Made by a program: the position numbers and the translations under genes
Source of the DNA: Staphylococcus schleiferi
GTDB taxonomy: Bacteria; Bacillota; Bacilli; Staphylococcales; Staphylococcaceae
DNA: 64,000 nucleotides
NCBI RefSeq assembly: GCF_900458895.1
Contig: NZ_LR962863.1
Span: 2,458,244 to 2,522,243, forward strand
Direction: 5' to 3'
The notes under the pieces: model-generated
What the model was told of the DNA's origin: nothing
Seen by the model: only the letters and a program-made list of their open reading frames with translations
Database searches by the model: none
Shown here: positions 56,094 to 64,000 of the stretch, one piece after another
How positions within the stretch are numbered: position 1 is the stretch's first letter
Layout: each line of letters starts with the position of its first letter

Positions 56094-56651
56094 TTAACAG
56101 CCAGCTACATATCCGCCAGAAGCACCGCCAATACCGCCACCGATGGCTCCTACAACACCACCACTAACAGTTCCAACAATAGGAAGTGTAACAGTACCAA
56201 CAGCAGCTCCTCCTAAGCCACCAGTTGTCGCACCACCAATAGCTCCTCCCACAGTTCCGATTACACATTTAGCAGCTCCTCTTTCTTGCTGCTGCTTAAC
56301 AACTTGAACGCCCAACTTACCATCCTCTTCAAAATAAACTAAAGTCGCGTTTTCACCATTTTTGTCTTTTGCTGTTACAGGTAATTGCTCAGTTTTTCCA
56401 GAACGAGTATCTTTTATCGTAGCTATACCATTTTCATCAACATTGTATGTAATCCCTTTATTCAAATCAATTCTAGCCACGTTATCATTAATTTTCGAAA
56501 TTGTTCCAGCACATTTTTTAGAAACCATAGATGAATTTGCTTCAGAAGCTTCAGAATCATTATCAATGCCAATAGGGCTAAATACAATACCAGAAGCAAT
56601 GACAAATGCAAGAGAAGCTTTTATAATTTTTGAAGTATTAATATTATACAT
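56094..56651 (-). CDS. secreted glycine-zipper protein, bacteriocin-like precursor
   Basis: This 185-residue protein has a signal peptide (KIIKASLAFVIASGIVFSP...). A soluble middle region (about 45-120: KINDNVARIDLNKGITYNV, VYFEEDGKLGVQVV) follows. The hydrophobic C-terminal 58 residues start at a Cys after ERGAAK and end in Cys: CVIGTVGGAIGGATTGG...GIGGASGGYVAGC. GxxxG repeats of this density form membrane-inserting helix pairs, as in pore-forming bacteriocins. Terminal cysteines could close a disulfide. The family is not known to me; a stress or surface protein is the alternative. The cotranscribed small membrane gene supports a toxin/immunity reading. Confidence 0.65.
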   Translation of the reverse strand: MYNINTSKIIKASLAFVIASGIVFSPIGIDNDSEASEANSSMVSKKCAGTISKINDNVARIDLNKGITYNVDENGIATIKDTRSGKTEQLPVTAKDKNGENATLVYFEEDGKLGVQVVKQQQERGAAKCVIGTVGGAIGGATTGGLGGAAVGTVTLPIVGTVSGGVVGAIGGGIGGASGGYVAGC

Positions 56652-56725
56652 TGTAAAAATTCTTTATTTCAGAATTTAAACAATCCCTTAATAAACATCC
56701 CAATATATAACATATCATATTTTTG

Positions 56726-56761
56726 CTTTATTCCAATTGCTTTATTGACAACGAGCCTCTG
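56726..56761. repeat. second copy of the sso flank
   Basis: CTTTATTCCAATTGCTTTAT... through GAGCCTCTG repeats the sequence at 54428-54463 that leads into the ssoA hairpin, but the hairpin itself is absent here. Plasmid-derived debris. Confidence 0.7.
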
Positions 56762-56796
56762 TGCTACAAGAAATTAATAAAGGTAATAATAATTAA

Positions 56797-56915
56797 GTAG
56801 TAGCCAACGCTTATAGTAATAATATCCTTATTGAATTGTTTATATCTGAAATAGTTCATACAGAAGAGCCCTTTTCATTTAAATTATACTATAAACTTAA
56901 CTTTGCAACAGAACC
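56797..56915 (-). mobile_element. IS431/IS257 remnant 3 (one end)
   Basis: From AGTAGTAGCCAACGCTTATA to the terminal ACTTTGCAACAGAACC: the transposase start region and one inverted repeat only. The other end is missing. Confidence 0.85.
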
Positions 56916-57232
56916 TAAAAATTCAATTTAATTATTGTCACTTTTTATGGACTATTTTTAAAAGTGTAAAAGTCATTGTAATAAAGAACTAATACTTTAT
57001 TTCAAATCACTTAAAGAAAAGCAACATAACCTTTTCATTAATGCTTAATAAATTGTGAACTTCACTGACTCTGTAATAATCAAAAACTAAGAGGTTACTA
57101 TATTTTGTTATTTTAGAATGCTCTTTCGCCGTAAAACTTTGAGAGAACAAGACATCAAGATCTTCTTCTCTCAAAGTTTAGTTTTGATACGTGATTCTTA
57201 ATTATTATGTAAAAAACACCCTTCCCTTTTTC
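56916..57232. other. gap after the last IS remnant
   Basis: AT-rich, no gene seen. A GAGAGAACAAGACATC...CTTCTCTCAAAG hairpin-like repeat lies at about 57137-57178. Confidence 0.4.
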
Positions 57233-57553
57233 TTACTGACTTCTCTCTATTTTTCGTAATACACTTTTTGGAATTTGTGTTTTATCTATAGCTTTTACAT
57301 CCACAATGACGCCTTTTTGATCAGTCAATGTAACCTTAACCCAATTGCCTTCTTGGAGTTTATCTCGTTTTTTATTCAGCTTCATTTGATATTGATTGTC
57401 ATGTGAATAAAGGTTGGTAGTTTGATTGTTTTGAACGAACTTTCCATAATAAACTTCTGTTCTGTTAAGCATGTCAAAGCTCGTCATCAAATAAATTGAA
57501 ATACCTACTAATAAAAAAGCAAATATGCCTATGATGCGTTTCTTGTTTTTCAT
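57233..57553 (-). CDS. small membrane-anchored extracellular protein, unknown
   Basis: This 106-residue protein has one N-terminal helix (IIGIFAFLLVGISIYLM) and an outside domain of about 80 residues (EVYYGKFVQNNQ, KVTLTDQKGVIVDVKAID). The fold could resemble the YxeA/DUF1093 type (a small OB-like domain), but I am not certain. It ends with basic residues RKIERSQ. It marks the return to conserved chromosome next to noc. Confidence 0.5.
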   Translation of the reverse strand: MKNKKRIIGIFAFLLVGISIYLMTSFDMLNRTEVYYGKFVQNNQTTNLYSHDNQYQMKLNKKRDKLQEGNWVKVTLTDQKGVIVDVKAIDKTQIPKSVLRKIERSQ

Positions 57554-57656
57554 ATCATTTCTCCTTTAATTACTTTGAGGATATGTATAAATATATAAAG
57601 TATTAAAAGAAAAATCATAGCGCTATAGACCGAAATTTTTATACAACCTTAAGCGT

Positions 57657-57698
57657 AAAAAAACTGCATAAGTGACGATTTATCACTTACACAGTCTA
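57657..57698. repeat. ACTGC...AAGT hairpin repeat, copy 2
   Basis: AACTGCATAAGTGACGA folds on ATCACTTACACAGT; related to the hairpin at 32684-32726. May serve as terminator for noc. Confidence 0.55.
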
Positions 57699-57746
57699 TA
57701 AAGGTTTTGCTATTTAAAATAAAATGGTTTCATACATTAAAAATGG

Positions 57747-58595
57747 TTATTTTCGATAAAGACGAATTTGAATTTCAACGTAATCATCATGTTCTTTTTC
57801 ACGTTGTTCGTATTTGATACCATTCGCACTGACTTCCAACAAGCTATCCGCAATAATATCACGTGCGGCTGAAACATCTTGGATAAATTCAGGAGGGGTC
57901 GCAACGACTTTCTCTCCTTCAATATCTTTTTCAACAGGCATTTTCAACCGATCTTCTGTTTGTTTGACGTTTAATTGCTCTGTTAAAATGATATGCAACA
58001 TTTCTTCTTGTCGTTCAGGTGTTTGTCCTACTAGCGCTCGCGCATGACGCTCAGTAATTCGATGTTCCCGTACTGCTTCTAACACGACAGGCGTTAATTT
58101 CAATAGGCGCAATTTATTCGCAATGAAACTTTGACTTTTTCCGACACTTTTAGCGAGTTCAGCTTGAGTAATACCTTCAAACGCCAACAGTTTTTTATAA
58201 GCCTCTGCTTCTTCAATCGCTGATAAATTTTCACGTTGAATATTTTCTATCAATGCTACGACAGCTGTTTCTTCATCATCTAAATGACGGATTAAAACCT
58301 CTGCCTCAGTCTTTTGATTCATTTGTAACGCACGAAAACGACGTTCACCTGCAATGATTTCGTACATATTTTCTTCAATCGGTCTTACTACAATAGGTTG
58401 TAACAAACCATGAGCGCTTATAGATTCAGCTAATTCTTCAATCCGTGCAGTATCAAACTTTTGGCGTGGTTGATAACGGTTCGGAACAATTCGCTCAATT
58501 TTAATCGATTCGACACCTTGATTTTCCGCTTCACTGGCATCTAGTAAGTCGTCTTTATTTTTTAATCCAAACAACTTAGAAAAGGGTTTCTTCAT
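57747..58595 (-). CDS. noc: nucleoid occlusion protein Noc (ParB family)
   Basis: This 282-residue ParB-like protein begins with MKKPFSKLFGLKNKDD, an amphipathic Noc-type N-terminus. The CTPase/ParB box is RIVPNRYQPRQKF and GERRFRALQ, and the helix-turn-helix is ITQAELAKSVGKSQSFIANKL. It binds dispersed DNA sites and blocks FtsZ ring assembly over the nucleoid. Position next to rsmG/mnmG near oriC is typical and separates it from parB at 36.3 kb. Confidence 0.93.
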   Translation of the reverse strand: MKKPFSKLFGLKNKDDLLDASEAENQGVESIKIERIVPNRYQPRQKFDTARIEELAESISAHGLLQPIVVRPIEENMYEIIAGERRFRALQMNQKTEAEVLIRHLDDEETAVVALIENIQRENLSAIEEAEAYKKLLAFEGITQAELAKSVGKSQSFIANKLRLLKLTPVVLEAVREHRITERHARALVGQTPERQEEMLHIILTEQLNVKQTEDRLKMPVEKDIEGEKVVATPPEFIQDVSAARDIIADSLLEVSANGIKYEQREKEHDDYVEIQIRLYRK

Positions 58596-58634
58596 TTTTA
58601 TTCGCTCCCCTTAATATTCCAAAATACATTTTTG

Positions 58635-59354
58635 TTATTCTACAAGTGGTGTTTTATTGGGTGTTCCGGGTTTTCTTGGGTATTTCTTAGGTGTTTGACT
58701 CCGCTTTTCAATTGTAATAATTTGACGCTCACCTGCATCTTCTGGAAGCGTAAATGTATCGATTTGGCGAATTTTGCCACCTAAGACACCTATAGCAAAG
58801 CGTGCTTCATCAAGTTCTTCTTGTCCTTTTGATGATTTTAAAGCTAAAAAGAGACCTTGCTTTTTCACGAGTGGTATACACAATTCACTTAATACCGACA
58901 TTCTCGCAACAGCACGTGCTGTTACGATGTCAAAAGACGCCCGGTAGTCTTCCTGCTTCCCAAACGTTTCAGCGCGATCATGTACAAATCGGACACCTTC
59001 AAGCTCTAACGCATCTGCCAATTGATTTAAAAATTGAATCCGCTTATTTAACGAGTCAACAATTGTAACGTGAATTTCTGGAAACATAATTTTTAAAGGA
59101 ATACTTGGAAATCCTGCACCCGCACCCACATCACACAAACTTAACGGTTGGTTAAAATCATGGTAAAAACTAGGTGTTACAGAATCATAAAAATGCTTAA
59201 GATACACTTCATGTTCCTCTGTAATACTCGTTAAGTTAATTTTCTCATTCCATTCTACAAGCATTTCATAATATTTTTCAAATTGTTGCTTCTGTTTATC
59301 AGATACTGTCAATCCGTGTGCACCTAATTGTGTTGCTAACCATTCTACACTCAT
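58635..59354 (-). CDS. rsmG: 16S rRNA (guanine527-N7)-methyltransferase
   Basis: This 239-residue SAM-dependent methyltransferase has SAM motif [14 protein letters not shown] and [14 protein letters not shown]. It methylates G527 of 16S rRNA; loss gives low-level streptomycin resistance. It follows mnmG without a gap and precedes noc. The C-terminal tail ([14 protein letters not shown]) is basic, as usual. Confidence 0.95.
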   Translation of the reverse strand: MSVEWLATQLGAHGLTVSDKQKQQFEKYYEMLVEWNEKINLTSITEEHEVYLKHFYDSVTPSFYHDFNQPLSLCDVGAGAGFPSIPLKIMFPEIHVTIVDSLNKRIQFLNQLADALELEGVRFVHDRAETFGKQEDYRASFDIVTARAVARMSVLSELCIPLVKKQGLFLALKSSKGQEELDEARFAIGVLGGKIRQIDTFTLPEDAGERQIITIEKRSQTPKKYPRKPGTPNKTPLVE

Positions 59355-61229
59355 TTATTTCACCCTTTGAATTTTACCTTGTTCTAAGTAGACTAACAAT
59401 ATTGAAATATCTGCTGGGTTAACACCTGAAATACGTGAGGCTTGCGCGATGTTAAGTGGTTTAACCTGAGCCAATTTTTCACGTGCTTCAGTCGCTAAGC
59501 TATCGATTTTACTGTAATCGAGATCTTCTGGAATTTTCTTTTGTTCCATTCTTTTCACTTTATCTACTTGTTGTAATGATTTATTGATATAACCTTCATA
59601 TTTTGTTTGAATTTCGACTTGTTCTTCAACATCTGATGGTAATTGATGTGTCTCTTCTAAAATTTCAATTATTGTTGCATAAGTCATTTCAGGTCGACGT
59701 AACAATTCATTGACTAGAATTCCATCTTTAAGGCGTGAGCCCCCTTCTCGCTCAATGATTTGTTGTACGCGTTCACTTGGCTTAATGCGGATTTGAGACA
59801 ATCGTGTCATTTCATCACTAATTTGCTGACGCTTTTCATTGAAACGTGCATAACGCTCTTCTGAGATTAAACCAATTTGATGGCCAATATCTGTAAGACG
59901 TAAATCTGCATTATCATGACGTAGTAATAAACGATACTCTGCACGAGAAGTGAGTAATCGATACGGCTCATTTGTACCTTTTGTCACTAAGTCGTCAATT
60001 AAAACACCGATATAAGCATCTGAACGTTGTAAAATGGTTTCTTCTTGACCTAATACGCGGGCTGCTGCATTAATACCTGCCATTAAACCTTGACCAGCCG
60101 CTTCTTCATAACCTGACGTCCCATTAATCTGACCTGCTGTGTAGAGGTTTTTAATCATTTTAGTTTCCAAAGTTGGCCAAAGTTGTGTCGGTACTAATGC
60201 ATCATATTCAATCGCATAACCTGCGCGCATCATATCTGCCTTTTCTAAACCAGGAATAGTCGCAAGCATTTGACGTTGGACGGCTTCAGGCATACTTGTT
60301 GATAAACCTTGAACGTATACTTCATTTGTATGACGGCCTTCAGGTTCAAGGAACAATTGATGTCTCGGTTTATCATTAAAACGAACAAATTTATCTTCAA
60401 TTGATGGACAATAACGTGGACCTGTACCTTTAATCATTCCGGAATACATTGCAGATAAATGAAGATTGTCATCGATGACTTTGTGCGTTTCACCATTTGT
60501 ATAAGTAAGCCAACAAGGAAGTTGGTCTAAAATATATTCCGTTGTTTCATAACTGAAAGCACGACCGACGTCATCACCTGGTTGAATTTCAGTTTTACTA
60601 TAATCTATCGTTTTCGCATTCACACGTGGTGGTGTACCCGTTTTAAAACGAACAACATCAAAGCCAAGTTCTCTTAAGTGATCTGCAAGCGTAATCGAAG
60701 GTAATTGATGGTTTGGACCACTAGAATATTTCAAATTACCAAGAATAATCTCACCACGTAAGAAAGTACCTGTTGTTAAAATAACGGCTTTAGCACGGTA
60801 TTCAGTACCAATATTAGTACGCACACCTTTAACAACGCCCTCTTCGATGATAAGTTCATCCACCATGCCTTGCATCACTTCTAGATTGTCTTCATCTTCA
60901 AGTACACGTTTCATTTCTTGTTGATACATGACTTTATCGGCTTGCGCGCGTAACGCACGTACTGCAGGCCCTTTTCCTGTATTAAGCATACGCATTTGAA
61001 TATGCGTTTTATCAATTGTTTTCGCCATTTGGCCACCTAAAGCGTCAATTTCACGTACAACAATTCCTTTTGCCGGTCCACCCACTGACGGATTACATGG
61101 CATAAAGGCAATATTGTCTAAATTAATTGTCAACATGAGTGTATGCGCACCACGTCTCGCAGATGCAAGACCGGCTTCAATACCAGAATGTCCAGCCCCT
61201 ACGACAATAACATCAAATGATTTCACCAT
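59355..61229 (-). CDS. mnmG: tRNA uridine 5-carboxymethylaminomethyl modification enzyme MnmG (GidA)
   Basis: This 624-residue FAD protein works with MnmE to make cmnm5U34 in tRNA. The FAD motif is [13 protein letters not shown]; the family signatures [17 protein letters not shown] and [17 protein letters not shown] are present, with catalytic cysteines in MPCNPSVGG and GPRYCPS. ATG 61229 (MVKSFD) follows TGGAGGT; five in-frame codons upstream are not used. It lies 18 bases after mnmE. Confidence 0.96.
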   Translation of the reverse strand: MVKSFDVIVVGAGHSGIEAGLASARRGAHTLMLTINLDNIAFMPCNPSVGGPAKGIVVREIDALGGQMAKTIDKTHIQMRMLNTGKGPAVRALRAQADKVMYQQEMKRVLEDEDNLEVMQGMVDELIIEEGVVKGVRTNIGTEYRAKAVILTTGTFLRGEIILGNLKYSSGPNHQLPSITLADHLRELGFDVVRFKTGTPPRVNAKTIDYSKTEIQPGDDVGRAFSYETTEYILDQLPCWLTYTNGETHKVIDDNLHLSAMYSGMIKGTGPRYCPSIEDKFVRFNDKPRHQLFLEPEGRHTNEVYVQGLSTSMPEAVQRQMLATIPGLEKADMMRAGYAIEYDALVPTQLWPTLETKMIKNLYTAGQINGTSGYEEAAGQGLMAGINAAARVLGQEETILQRSDAYIGVLIDDLVTKGTNEPYRLLTSRAEYRLLLRHDNADLRLTDIGHQIGLISEERYARFNEKRQQISDEMTRLSQIRIKPSERVQQIIEREGGSRLKDGILVNELLRRPEMTYATIIEILEETHQLPSDVEEQVEIQTKYEGYINKSLQQVDKVKRMEQKKIPEDLDYSKIDSLATEAREKLAQVKPLNIAQASRISGVNPADISILLVYLEQGKIQRVK

Positions 61230-61247
61230 TTTATTAACCTCCATTTA

Positions 61248-62630
61248 TTATTTTCCGAGACAGAATTGACTAAATAATTGATCAATCAATTCTTCACTTG
61301 CAGATTCACCAATGATTTCACCTAAAAGTTCCCATGTCCGTGTTAAATCGATTTGAATCATATCCATAGGAATCCCCATTTCAGCTGCATCTATCGCATC
61401 TTGAATCGTCTTCTTCGCCTGTTTGAGTAATGAAATATGGCGTGAGTTTGAAACATAAGTCATATCTTGACTTTGAACCTCTCCACCAAAAAACAGATCG
61501 CGTATTTGAATTTCAAGCTCATCAATCCCTTGTTGTTCGAGCATTGACGTTTCAATAACAGGCATTGAACCCACCATCGCTTTCACTTCGTCACGGTCTA
61601 ATCGTGGCGTCAAGTCTGTCTTATTAATAATCACAATTGCATCGCTCGTTTTTACAACTTCATAGAGCTTTCGATCTTCTTCTGTTAAAGGCTCATTATT
61701 ATTTAATACAAATAAAATAAGATCTGCTTCACTCAATGCTTTACGAGAACGCTCTACCCCTATTCGTTCAACGATATCTTCTGTTTCGCGAATACCTGCT
61801 GTATCTACAAGTCTGAGCGGTACGCCTCTTACATTGACGTATTCTTCCAATACGTCGCGCGTTGTTCCAGCAACTTCTGTCACAATCGCTTTATTATCTT
61901 GAATCAAGTTATTTAACATGGATGATTTACCCACATTAGGCTTACCTACAATGACAGTTGATAAACCTTCACGCATAATTTTACCTTGAACACCTGTATC
62001 TAATAATTTTTGAATCTCATTTTTGATTTCTTGCGCGCGTTCTAACAGTAACTCTGAAGTAGCTTCTTCTACGTCATCATATTCTGGATAATCAATGTTA
62101 ACCTCTACTTGAGCTAGAACTTCCAAAATGGATTGACGTTGTTTTTTAATCAAATCACTTAATCGCCCTTCAATTTGGTTCATTGCGACTTTCGAAGCAC
62201 GGTCAGTTTTAGAACGTATAAAATCCATTACTGCTTCAGCTTGTGATAAGTCAATTCTTCCATTTAAGAAGGCACGCTTTGTATATTCACCAGGCTCTGC
62301 CATTCTCGCACCATAAGTCATTGTTAATTCTAACACACGATTAATTGTCAAAATGCCACCATGACAGTTAATCTCTACAATGTCTTCACGTGTAAATGTA
62401 CGTGGTGCTCGTAATACCGAAACCATCACTTCTTCAACTACTTCTTGCGTTTCAGGATCAATGATATGCCCATAGTTAATTGTATGCGTAGGTACATCTT
62501 TTAATTGTTTTCTTCCTTTATAAAGCTTATCTGCAATTTCAACCGCATCTAAACCAGATAAACGTACAATTCCTATCGCGCCCTCGCCCATTGGTGTTGA
62601 TATACTTGTAATCGTGTCTAATTGTTCCAC
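61248..62630 (-). CDS. mnmE: tRNA modification GTPase MnmE (TrmE)
   Basis: This 460-residue protein has an N-terminal folate-binding domain ([22 protein letters not shown]), helical domain and inserted GTPase domain ([23 protein letters not shown]). It ends with the FCLGK tail that carries the catalytic Cys. GTG 62630 is chosen as start: AAAGGAGGT lies 9 bases upstream, whereas ATG 62654 would lie upstream of that site. Partner of MnmG in wobble-uridine modification. Confidence 0.95.
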   Translation of the reverse strand: MEQLDTITSISTPMGEGAIGIVRLSGLDAVEIADKLYKGRKQLKDVPTHTINYGHIIDPETQEVVEEVMVSVLRAPRTFTREDIVEINCHGGILTINRVLELTMTYGARMAEPGEYTKRAFLNGRIDLSQAEAVMDFIRSKTDRASKVAMNQIEGRLSDLIKKQRQSILEVLAQVEVNIDYPEYDDVEEATSELLLERAQEIKNEIQKLLDTGVQGKIMREGLSTVIVGKPNVGKSSMLNNLIQDNKAIVTEVAGTTRDVLEEYVNVRGVPLRLVDTAGIRETEDIVERIGVERSRKALSEADLILFVLNNNEPLTEEDRKLYEVVKTSDAIVIINKTDLTPRLDRDEVKAMVGSMPVIETSMLEQQGIDELEIQIRDLFFGGEVQSQDMTYVSNSRHISLLKQAKKTIQDAIDAAEMGIPMDMIQIDLTRTWELLGEIIGESASEELIDQLFSQFCLGK

Positions 62631-62848
62631 AATTGACGTACCTCCTTTTGTCAAAATATACCATTATAATATTGTAAAATGTTTCATTCAAAATTGCGAA
62701 TCTCATGTTCTCAATTCTTTATTGTATCCTACGTGTAAAACCTATTGCGCATCCTTTACACAAATAGAAAAGCATGATGCCTCAACTTATGACGTCAAGA
62801 CTTAGCCTACTAGAAAAGCCTTTATACCAAGGGTTATCACATTATAAG

Positions 62849-62890
62849 TTAGACTTCGGTTTGTCTGAAGTCATACAAACCGAAGTCTAA
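62849..62890. terminator. hairpin between rnpA and mnmE
   Basis: TTAGACTTCGGTTTGT and ACAAACCGAAGTCTAA, a perfect 16-pair stem, 3 bases beyond the rnpA stop. Confidence 0.8.
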
Positions 62891-62893
62891 AAA

Positions 62894-63242
62894 TTACTTT
62901 ATTCGCTTGTTAAAGACCTTTGCAATTTTGAGTACATGCTCTAAACTTTTCTGAATTTCTTGTGTAGACATCTCTTTGGCAGGAAATCGTGCAATCACAA
63001 TCATATCGACTGGTAACAAATCTGTTTTATGCACTTTGAAGCATTCTCGAATACTTCTTTTAATACGGTTGCGTGTCACAGCATTACCCAATTTTTTTAG
63101 ATACGCTAATACCGAGCCTAAAGTGTGTGGCTTGTTGTTGTTCATACATATAAACAACAAACTGGCGATTCGCTACAGATTTACCTTTACGATAGATGGA
63201 CTGAAAATCAGCATTTTTTTTAATACGGTATGCTTTTTCCAT
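62894..63242 (-). pseudogene. rnpA: ribonuclease P protein component, frameshifted as read
   Basis: From ATG 63240-63242 the frame reads [20 protein letters not shown] and [10 protein letters not shown] as in S. aureus RnpA. It then meets a stop because a run of seven A (63092-63098) replaces the expected six. One frame over, [20 protein letters not shown] (the RNA-binding RNR motif) and the C-terminus HVLKIAKVFNKRIK follow. Joined, the protein is normal at about 116 residues. RnpA is essential for tRNA 5' maturation, so an assembly error, or slippage at the A7 run, is more likely than true loss. Confidence 0.85.
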
Positions 63243-63294
63243 TAAATATCACTCGTCTTTCTTCTGAATACCTAAGGCAAACAGGCTTGTTCGC

Positions 63295-63328
63295 AAAAAA
63301 AAAGATCACTGAATGAGTCAGTGATCTT
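63295..63328 (-). terminator. rpmH terminator/attenuator before rnpA
   Basis: AAGATCACTGA/TCAGTGATCTT with TTTTTTTTT on the minus strand, overlapping the rpmH stop. It would lower rnpA expression relative to rpmH. Confidence 0.82.
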
Positions 63329-63464
63329 ATGCTGATAAAACTTTACGACCTTTACGACGACGACGTGCCAATACTTTACGGCCGTTTTTAGTGCTCATGC
63401 GTTTTCTGAAACCATGAACTTTACTATGTTTACGTTTATTTGGTTGATAAGTACGTTTTACCAT
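63327..63464 (-). CDS. rpmH: 50S ribosomal protein bL34
   Basis: This 45-residue, very basic protein reads [20 protein letters not shown] and ends KGRKVLSA, the canonical L34. ATG 63462-63464 follows GGAGGTG. It lies between rnpA and the origin with its promoter pointing away from dnaA, the arrangement shared by most Firmicutes. Confidence 0.96.
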
Positions 63465-63519
63465 GCAAAACACCTCCATCTCAATCATTCAATTATCTAA
63501 TATTCATCATTATAGATAA

Positions 63520-64000
63520 GTTAATTTCATTTTTATGTGTTCAAATTGATGTTCTTAAATAAAATGAAATGTCTACATTTCAAGCAACTACTAAAATATA
63601 ACAAAATCACAACAGTAAATCAAGTGTGTTTTTTCATAATTAGATACAACAGACCTAAAAAAGTTGTCCACTTATACACAGGGCAAAATAAATAAACTGT
63701 GGATAACAATTTATTATTCACAAGTTACACAAAAAGATAACAACATATTCACAGCAGTTTGACAGTAATGGTTGTGAAAAAGTATAATTATGTGGATAAG
63801 TGGTTTAAACCCTTATAGTACATAGGTTTTATATTATGTATATAGCTTAAAAGAGTTGTGAATAATGTAACGTTTTATGTTGTTCATCCACAGTTTGTGA
63901 TTAACTTGTGGATAATTATTAACACCCTGTGATTATCTTTATTAAATTATGGGGATATTGTGTATAACAAAATTTTTACTTAGGAAGATGGAGTTAAAAA
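63520..64000. other. replication origin region upstream of dnaA
   Basis: Three exact DnaA boxes TGTGGATAA lie at 63699-63707, 63791-63799 and 63907-63915. Near matches include TGTGAATAA (63857-63865) and TCATCCACA (63884-63892, reverse). The region is very AT-rich and follows rpmH. The window ends with GGAAGATGGAG, probably the dnaA ribosome site, so dnaA should start immediately after it. Confidence 0.88.

Noticed and set aside
57747..58595. Second copy of parB by duplication
   Set aside because: The N-terminus and position identify it as Noc, a normal paralogue in Firmicutes.

Overview
This window is chromosomal DNA of a Staphylococcus species other than S. aureus. It is low-GC and has the standard staphylococcal gene order: ahpCF, nfrA, tcyP, xpt-pbuX-guaBA on one side, and rpsF-ssb-rpsR, ychF, mscS, parB and the met operon on the other. 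The right end carries mnmE, rnpA and rpmH followed by clustered DnaA boxes, so it stops just short of dnaA at the replication origin. Virulence-type genes (a beta-toxin sphingomyelinase, an Sbi-like immunoglobulin-binding protein and a broken Spl-type protease) suggest an animal-associated lineage such as the hyicus/intermedius groups, but the species cannot be fixed from sequence alone.

Layout. 1-6.9 kb: an accessory island next to guaA. It holds an iron-regulated (perfect Fur box) transporter operon: two YbtP/YbtQ-like ABC half-transporters, a three-gene ECF-type transporter, and a ruined type II thioesterase. This looks like the transport end of a yersiniabactin/equibactin-like metallophore locus. 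Debris of an IS30 transposase, an S66 peptidase and a tyrosine integrase lies against the 3' end of guaA, a known island attachment site. 7-12.3 kb: guanine-riboswitch-controlled xpt-pbuX-guaB-guaA. 12.3-26.8 kb: a SigB-type stress gene, two uncharacterised genes, a TPP-riboswitch-controlled thiO, cystine symporter tcyP, nfrA, PerR-type ahpCF, bioB with a BirA-type operator, an intact ISL3-family element (with 8-bp target duplication) and a methionine ABC importer. 26.8-34 kb: adenosine deaminase pseudogene, hlb, rpsF-ssb-rpsR, sbi-like gene and spl-like pseudogene. 34-45 kb: ychF, DUF951, mscS, parB, then the T-box-led metICFE operon plus a cyclase-family gene.

45.4-48.0 kb: urease accessory genes ureEFGD with no urease structural genes beside them. 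48.5-52.1 kb: a frameshifted YceI gene and an MhqR-controlled quinone-resistance operon. 52.2-57.1 kb: a scrambled plasmid-derived region with three IS431/IS257 (IS6 family) remnants, two broken copies of a pUB110-type rep gene, an ssoA-like single-strand origin, and small secreted/membrane gene pairs. One pair is a glycine-zipper, bacteriocin-like precursor with a previously uncalled 59-residue membrane protein. 57.2-64 kb: noc, rsmG, mnmG, mnmE, rnpA (frameshifted in this assembly), rpmH and oriC.

The most interesting points are the Fur-controlled but decayed metallophore transport island, the Sbi variant without the complement-binding domains, orphan ureEFGD, the glycine-zipper precursor/membrane pair, and the homopolymer frameshift in the essential gene rnpA.
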